This document shows positions 60,439 to 64,000 of a stretch of 64,000 nucleotides of DNA, one piece after another. The DNA comes from Pseudanabaena yagii GIHE-NHR1 (GTDB taxonomy: Bacteria; Cyanobacteriota; Cyanobacteriia; Pseudanabaenales; Pseudanabaenaceae), in the NCBI RefSeq assembly GCF_012863495.1, contig NZ_JAAVJL010000006.1, positions 1-64,000 of the forward strand, written 5' to 3'. Made by a program: the position numbers and the translations under genes. The notes under the pieces are model-generated. The model was given only the letters and a program-made list of their open reading frames with translations. It did no database searches and was not told the origin of the DNA. Each line of letters opens with the position of its first letter. The stretch's first letter is position 1.

Positions 60439-61989
60439 ATGCCCAAATGGTTTAATACTGCTGGTCCTTGTCAAGCTGATATTCATTACATGCTGCCATC
60501 TACAGATCGGCTGCCTGAAATAGTGAATTTGATTGCCCAGCGTAACTACTTTGTGATTCATGCACCAAGGCAAGTGGGCAAAACGACAGCGATGTTGTCT
60601 CTGGCTCAGGAATTAACTGCAAGTAGTCAATATACGGCAGTTATGTTGTCTCTAGAGGTGGGAGCAGCTTTCTCAGACGATTTGGGAGCAGCCGAACTAG
60701 CTATTTTAGGGGAGTGGAAACAGTCGATACGGTTTCGCTTACCTAAAGAATTGCAACCTCAAGAGTGGGGAGATACAGAAGCAGGGGCAAGAATTGGCAC
60801 AACCTTGAGTCGCTGGGCAGAGTTGTCTTCTCGTCCGTTAGTGGTCTTTTTGGATGAAATTGATGCCTTGAGTAATGAAACGCTAATTTCTGTATTAAGA
60901 CAAATCCGCTCAGGCTTTCCCAATCGTCCGCAGGGATTTCCGCAGTCAGTTGCTTTGGTGGGGATGCGCGATGTACGAGATTATAAATATGCATCAGGAG
61001 GAAGCGATCGCCTGAATACTTCGAGTCCTTTTAATATCAAAGTGCGTTCTTTTACACTGAGTAACTTTACGCTTGAGGATGTGCGGAATCTTTATCAGCA
61101 GCATACAGATGCCACAGGACAGATATTTACACCTGAAGCGGTTGATTTAGCTTTTCATTTGACTCAGGGTCAGCCTTGGCTAGTCAATGCGATCGCTAAG
61201 GAAATTGTGGAATACATAGCTAAAGATCCATCTATTCCCATTACTCCTGAGTTAGTGAATCAAGCGAAGGAAATACTGATTAAGAGGCAAGATACACATT
61301 TAGATAGCCTTGCCGAAAGATTGCGAGAAGATAGAGTGAGGGCAATCATTCAACCAATTTTATCGGGATTAGAGCTGGGAGATACTCCCGATGACGATCG
61401 CCGCTATTTGTTGGACTTGGGTTTAGTGGTGCGGAGTCAGGAAGGAGGCTTAAAGATTGCGAATCCCATCTATCAAGAAGTGATTCCTAGGGTTTTATCT
61501 CAAGGGGTGCAGGATAGTCTGCCGATGATTCAACCTAGTTGGTTGAATGCTGATGGAAGTCTTAATGCTCAAGTCCTTCTTGATGCTTTTCTCAAGTTCT
61601 GGCGGCAACATGGTGAGCCATTATTCAAGAGCGCTAATTATCCTGAAATTGCGCCTCATCTGGTGATGATGGCGTTTTTGCATCGGGTGGTTAATGGTAA
61701 TGGCACATTGGAAAGGGAATATGCGATTGGTTCGGGTAAGATGGATATTTGTTTGCGCTATGGTAAACAAACTTTGGCAATGGAATTGAAGGTATGGGCT
61801 GATAAAAGACCCGATCCGCTTAAGGAAGGTTTGCCACAGATCGATAAGTATTTGTCGGGGTTGAGTTTGGATACTGGTTGGTTGGTGATCTTTGATCGCC
61901 GTTCTGGTTTACCGCCGATTAGCGATCGCACTACGACTGAAAATGTCATTAGTCCCGCAGGTCGGGAAATCATCGTCATTCGGGGATAG
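60439..61989 (+). CDS. AAA-like ATPase with C-terminal nuclease-like domain
   Basis: The ATG at 60439 (MPKWFNTAGPCQADIHYMLP) fits the family better than the in-frame TTG at 60385. The protein of 516 residues has Walker A APRQVGKTT (about 42-50) and Walker B VVFLDEIDAL (about 135-144), then a winged-helix-like region. The tail has an aspartate in GKMDICLRYG (about 436) and E-x-K in LAMELKVW (about 450), a PD-(D/E)XK-like pattern. Similar ATPases are abundant in cyanobacteria, often linked with mobile DNA or defence. It seems to be a single-gene unit. The function is not established. Confidence 0.85.
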   Translation: MPKWFNTAGPCQADIHYMLPSTDRLPEIVNLIAQRNYFVIHAPRQVGKTTAMLSLAQELTASSQYTAVMLSLEVGAAFSDDLGAAELAILGEWKQSIRFRLPKELQPQEWGDTEAGARIGTTLSRWAELSSRPLVVFLDEIDALSNETLISVLRQIRSGFPNRPQGFPQSVALVGMRDVRDYKYASGGSDRLNTSSPFNIKVRSFTLSNFTLEDVRNLYQQHTDATGQIFTPEAVDLAFHLTQGQPWLVNAIAKEIVEYIAKDPSIPITPELVNQAKEILIKRQDTHLDSLAERLREDRVRAIIQPILSGLELGDTPDDDRRYLLDLGLVVRSQEGGLKIANPIYQEVIPRVLSQGVQDSLPMIQPSWLNADGSLNAQVLLDAFLKFWRQHGEPLFKSANYPEIAPHLVMMAFLHRVVNGNGTLEREYAIGSGKMDICLRYGKQTLAMELKVWADKRPDPLKEGLPQIDKYLSGLSLDTGWLVIFDRRSGLPPISDRTTTENVISPAGREIIVIRG

Positions 61990-62056
61990 ATAATGCAGTT
62001 GATACTTCTAACTTTTGCTAGAGCCAACTTGCACTAATTGTTACACTTAAAATATT

Positions 62057-62920
62057 ATGACCGCAGAGCTTTGGCATCACGATAGGATTGATACGAATGG
62101 CATAAAATTGCACTACGTCACCGAAGGTGAAGGTGCACTGATGTTGATGCTGCATGGATTTCCAGAATTCTGGTACTCTTGGCGACATCAAATCCCTGAA
62201 TTTGCGAAAGATCATAAAGTTGTTGCTGTCGATCTGCGCGGTTATAACGATAGTGATAAGCCTCAATCTCTATCTGCTTATGTGATGTCCGAGTTTGTGG
62301 AAGATATTAGAGGAGTAATCGAGGGCTTGGGCTATGAGAGTTGTATTCTGGTTGGTCATGATTGGGGAGGAGCGATTGCATGGTCTTTTGCCTATGCCTA
62401 TCCTGAGTTAGTGAGTCGTTTGATTGTGATGAACTTGCCGCATCCTGCTAAGTTTGCGGCAGGACTAAAGACTCCGCAGCAGATGCTGAAGAGTTGGTAT
62501 ATTGCGTTTTTTCAAATTCCATTTTTGCCTGAGTTCTTGATTCAGTTAAATGACTATCGGCTCATTGAGGAGGCTTTTCGAGGGATGGAGATCGATCAGA
62601 GTGCTTTTACGGATGCGGATATTGAGCAGTATAAAAATGCTTTTGCTAAGCGGGGTGCTTTGACGGGGGCGATTAATTACTATCGCAATCTACCTACCTA
62701 TTTATCCCAAAAGAAAGTGTGGGGTATTCTCAAAATTCCGACTTTGATGATTTGGGGTGAGGAGGATCGTTTTTTGGGCAAGGAATTAACCTATGGTACG
62801 GAGGAGTATGTGCAGGATTTGCGGATTCGCTATATTCCTAATTGCAGTCATTGGGTGCAGCAAGAGCAACCGCAGTTGGTTAATCAAATGATGCGTGAGT
62901 TTTTGGATAAGAGACGATAA
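62057..62920 (+). CDS. Alpha/beta hydrolase (epoxide-hydrolase-like)
   Basis: This 287-residue protein has HGFPEFWYSW (oxyanion hole), the nucleophile elbow GHDWGGAIAW with an aspartate nucleophile as in epoxide hydrolases and haloalkane dehalogenases, a second acid in WGEEDRFLG and the catalytic histidine in NCSHWVQQEQP. Cap-domain helices lie between. The substrate cannot be told from sequence. The gene ends two bases before the recognisable part of a cas2 remnant. Confidence 0.93.
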   Translation: MTAELWHHDRIDTNGIKLHYVTEGEGALMLMLHGFPEFWYSWRHQIPEFAKDHKVVAVDLRGYNDSDKPQSLSAYVMSEFVEDIRGVIEGLGYESCILVGHDWGGAIAWSFAYAYPELVSRLIVMNLPHPAKFAAGLKTPQQMLKSWYIAFFQIPFLPEFLIQLNDYRLIEEAFRGMEIDQSAFTDADIEQYKNAFAKRGALTGAINYYRNLPTYLSQKKVWGILKIPTLMIWGEEDRFLGKELTYGTEEYVQDLRIRYIPNCSHWVQQEQPQLVNQMMREFLDKRR

Positions 62921-62921
62921 G

Positions 62922-63158
62922 TGCTGTCTCAAGTTGTCAAAGTTTCTAGAGGGGCATGGGCGTAGGGTTCAGGAAAGTGTGTTTGAGTGCTTTGTTAGTC
63001 TGGATCAAATGAAAAAGCTTTATGAGCAGGTGAAAAAACGAGTAAAACTATAGGAGGATAATGTGCGTTTTTATTGGATACCTTCTGATGCTTTGCCAAA
63101 GGCTTTGGCGATCGGTAGTGCGTTGCCAAAGCCGCCACCAAATGTTTACATTATTTAG
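62922..63158 (+). pseudogene. cas2: cas2 pseudogene upstream of the second array
   Basis: One frame reads KLSKFLEGHGRRVQESVFECFVSL, DQMKKLYEQVKKRVK and then, after an in-frame TAG (63051-63053), EDNVRFYWIPSDALPK...PPNVYII-stop. This is the Cas2 pattern of cyanobacterial type I/III systems and clearly different from the intact I-D cas2. The N-terminal strand with the key aspartate is missing, replaced by the end of the hydrolase gene. It shows that the second array once had its own adaptation genes. Confidence 0.85.
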
Positions 63159-63396
63159 GTTGACTTTTTTGTTTTTAGCCTTTAGTCTGATTTGTATCGT
63201 CAAATCGACGCACCCCCTCCGAACCTTGAAAACCGCATAATTTCGTTGATGTGTGTCGATGCTTTACCCAGTAAGGGTTACAAGATATCCATTTTCTTGA
63301 AATTCTGTCAATAAGGTGTTCTTATTGAGACTAAAGTGAGGTGTGTAGATTTACCCTCTTGAAAAGGTTACTAGGTATAGCTCGAAAATTACAGGG
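63159..63396 (+). promoter_or_regulatory. Leader-like region of the second array
   Basis: This non-coding, AT-leaning stretch lies between the cas2 remnant and the first repeat. It includes a CGCACCCCCTCCGAACCTTG segment (63218-63237) followed by GAAAACC, which looks like a conserved leader motif of cyanobacterial arrays. The position supports rightward transcription of the array, though the degenerate first repeat leaves some doubt. Confidence 0.55.
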
Positions 63397-64000
63397 GTTA
63401 CAAACCCATTACCCCGCAAGGGGACGGAAACTCTGGAGCTTCTGATAATGCAGCTGACAGAGCGTATGGATCGCTAATGTTTCAAACCCATTACCCCGCA
63501 AGGGGACGGAAACCGTATTCATGTTTATCTCCGAGCAGGTTGAAGCTATCTAACGTTTCAAACCCATTACCCCGCAAGGGAACGGAAACTAGAAACGGAA
63601 GTGCTAACAAAAGAAGTTGGAACAACAGAAGCGTTTCAAACCCATTACCCCGCAAGGGGACGGAAACCACTCGTAAAATGTCTTTGCCCCTAGTTGTTTG
63701 CCTGTGCGTTGAGTAAAGTTTCAAACCTATTACCCCGCAAGGGGACGGAAACAACAAAAAACTGTAAAGATTCTGTTGCTACTTCGTTTGTTCTTTCACG
63801 CCTATTACCCCGCAAGGGGACGGAAACAAAACACCGTCACCAGTTGGAGAAGCTGTACCTTCAACGATTAACTTTCACGCCTATTACCCCGCAAGGGGAC
63901 GGAAACGAGGGAGGGTTTGTAGTCCCCAACATTGATGACTTTTATCGTTTCAAACCCATTACCCCACAAGGGGACGGAAACTAGCAAGGTGCTAACCTGC
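63397..64000 (+). CRISPR. Second CRISPR array (35-nt repeats), continues past the window
   Basis: Eight repeats start at 63397, 63479, 63555, 63633, 63718, 63793, 63872 and 63947. The consensus begins GTTTCAAACCCATTACC and ends CGCAAGGGGACGGAAAC. Spacers are long (40-50 bases), unlike those of the large array. The first repeat is changed at its 5' end (GTTACAAAC), and those at 63793 and 63872 share a variant start CTTTCACGCCTATTACC. Repeats of this kind often go with type III systems, but no effector genes are in the window. A last spacer begins at 63982. Confidence 0.95.

Overview
The window looks like cyanobacterial chromosome or a large plasmid. HIP1 octamers (GCGATCGC) are scattered throughout, and many families are typical of cyanobacteria: type I-D CRISPR-Cas, Uma2, DUF928, CHAT-TPR, filamentous-haemagglutinin TPS proteins and a CHASE2 cyclase. 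A filamentous, Pseudanabaena-like organism is possible, but that is only an inference. There are no rRNA or tRNA genes that I can recognise.

Positions 1-13.4 kb hold a type I-D CRISPR-Cas locus on the + strand: cas3d (5' end outside the window), a RAMA-domain gene, cas10d, a PD-(D/E)XK-like gene, csc2/cas7d, csc1/cas5d, an 83-aa gene, a Uma2 gene, a divergent hypothetical gene, cas6, a four-helix-bundle gene, cas4, cas1 and cas2. The gap between cas3d and the RAMA gene contains a solitary degenerate CRISPR repeat on the minus strand. The 'spacer' that follows it matches, in exact register and next to a GTT PAM, a site abutting the putative promoter of the cas10d operon. This looks like a crRNA-like RNA that lets the effector repress its own operon, and it is the most interesting signal here. 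TTAGC-type heptad repeats fill the gaps of the adaptation half and are also inserted in frame inside cas6.

Positions 13.4-25.4 kb are a leader plus one of the larger arrays one meets: about 150 repeats of 37 nt. One spacer is split by an IS5-family element. Several spacers are re-acquired, overlapping or homologous, so the same phage families were sampled repeatedly. The distal end is eroded and fused to a broken LTxxQ (Spy/CpxP-like) gene, which itself carries a 141-bp MITE with a 9-bp target duplication.

Positions 26-30 kb hold a C39-like peptidase-fold protein, umuC, a SLOG-fold protein, and a UmuD homologue that has lost both catalytic residues. Positions 30-43 kb form a two-partner secretion cluster: DUF928, CHAT-TPR and a haemagglutinin-like TpsA on the minus strand, then a divergent TpsB and a CHASE2 adenylate cyclase. 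Positions 43-50 kb are a mixed region: a frameshifted replication-type gene, DUF1993, two large perfect palindromes, an ISAs1 element with a 10-bp duplication, an aldo/keto reductase, a GNAT enzyme, a flavin reductase and a HicB-like remnant.

Positions 50-63 kb contain a large helicase-nuclease with N-terminal tandem repeats, and a SpvB/TcB-type toxin gene wrecked by two IS elements, one inside it and one truncating both it and the helicase. They also contain an AAA ATPase with a nuclease-like tail and an alpha/beta hydrolase. The right edge holds a cas2 pseudogene, a leader and the start of a second, unrelated array (35-nt repeats) that runs off the window.
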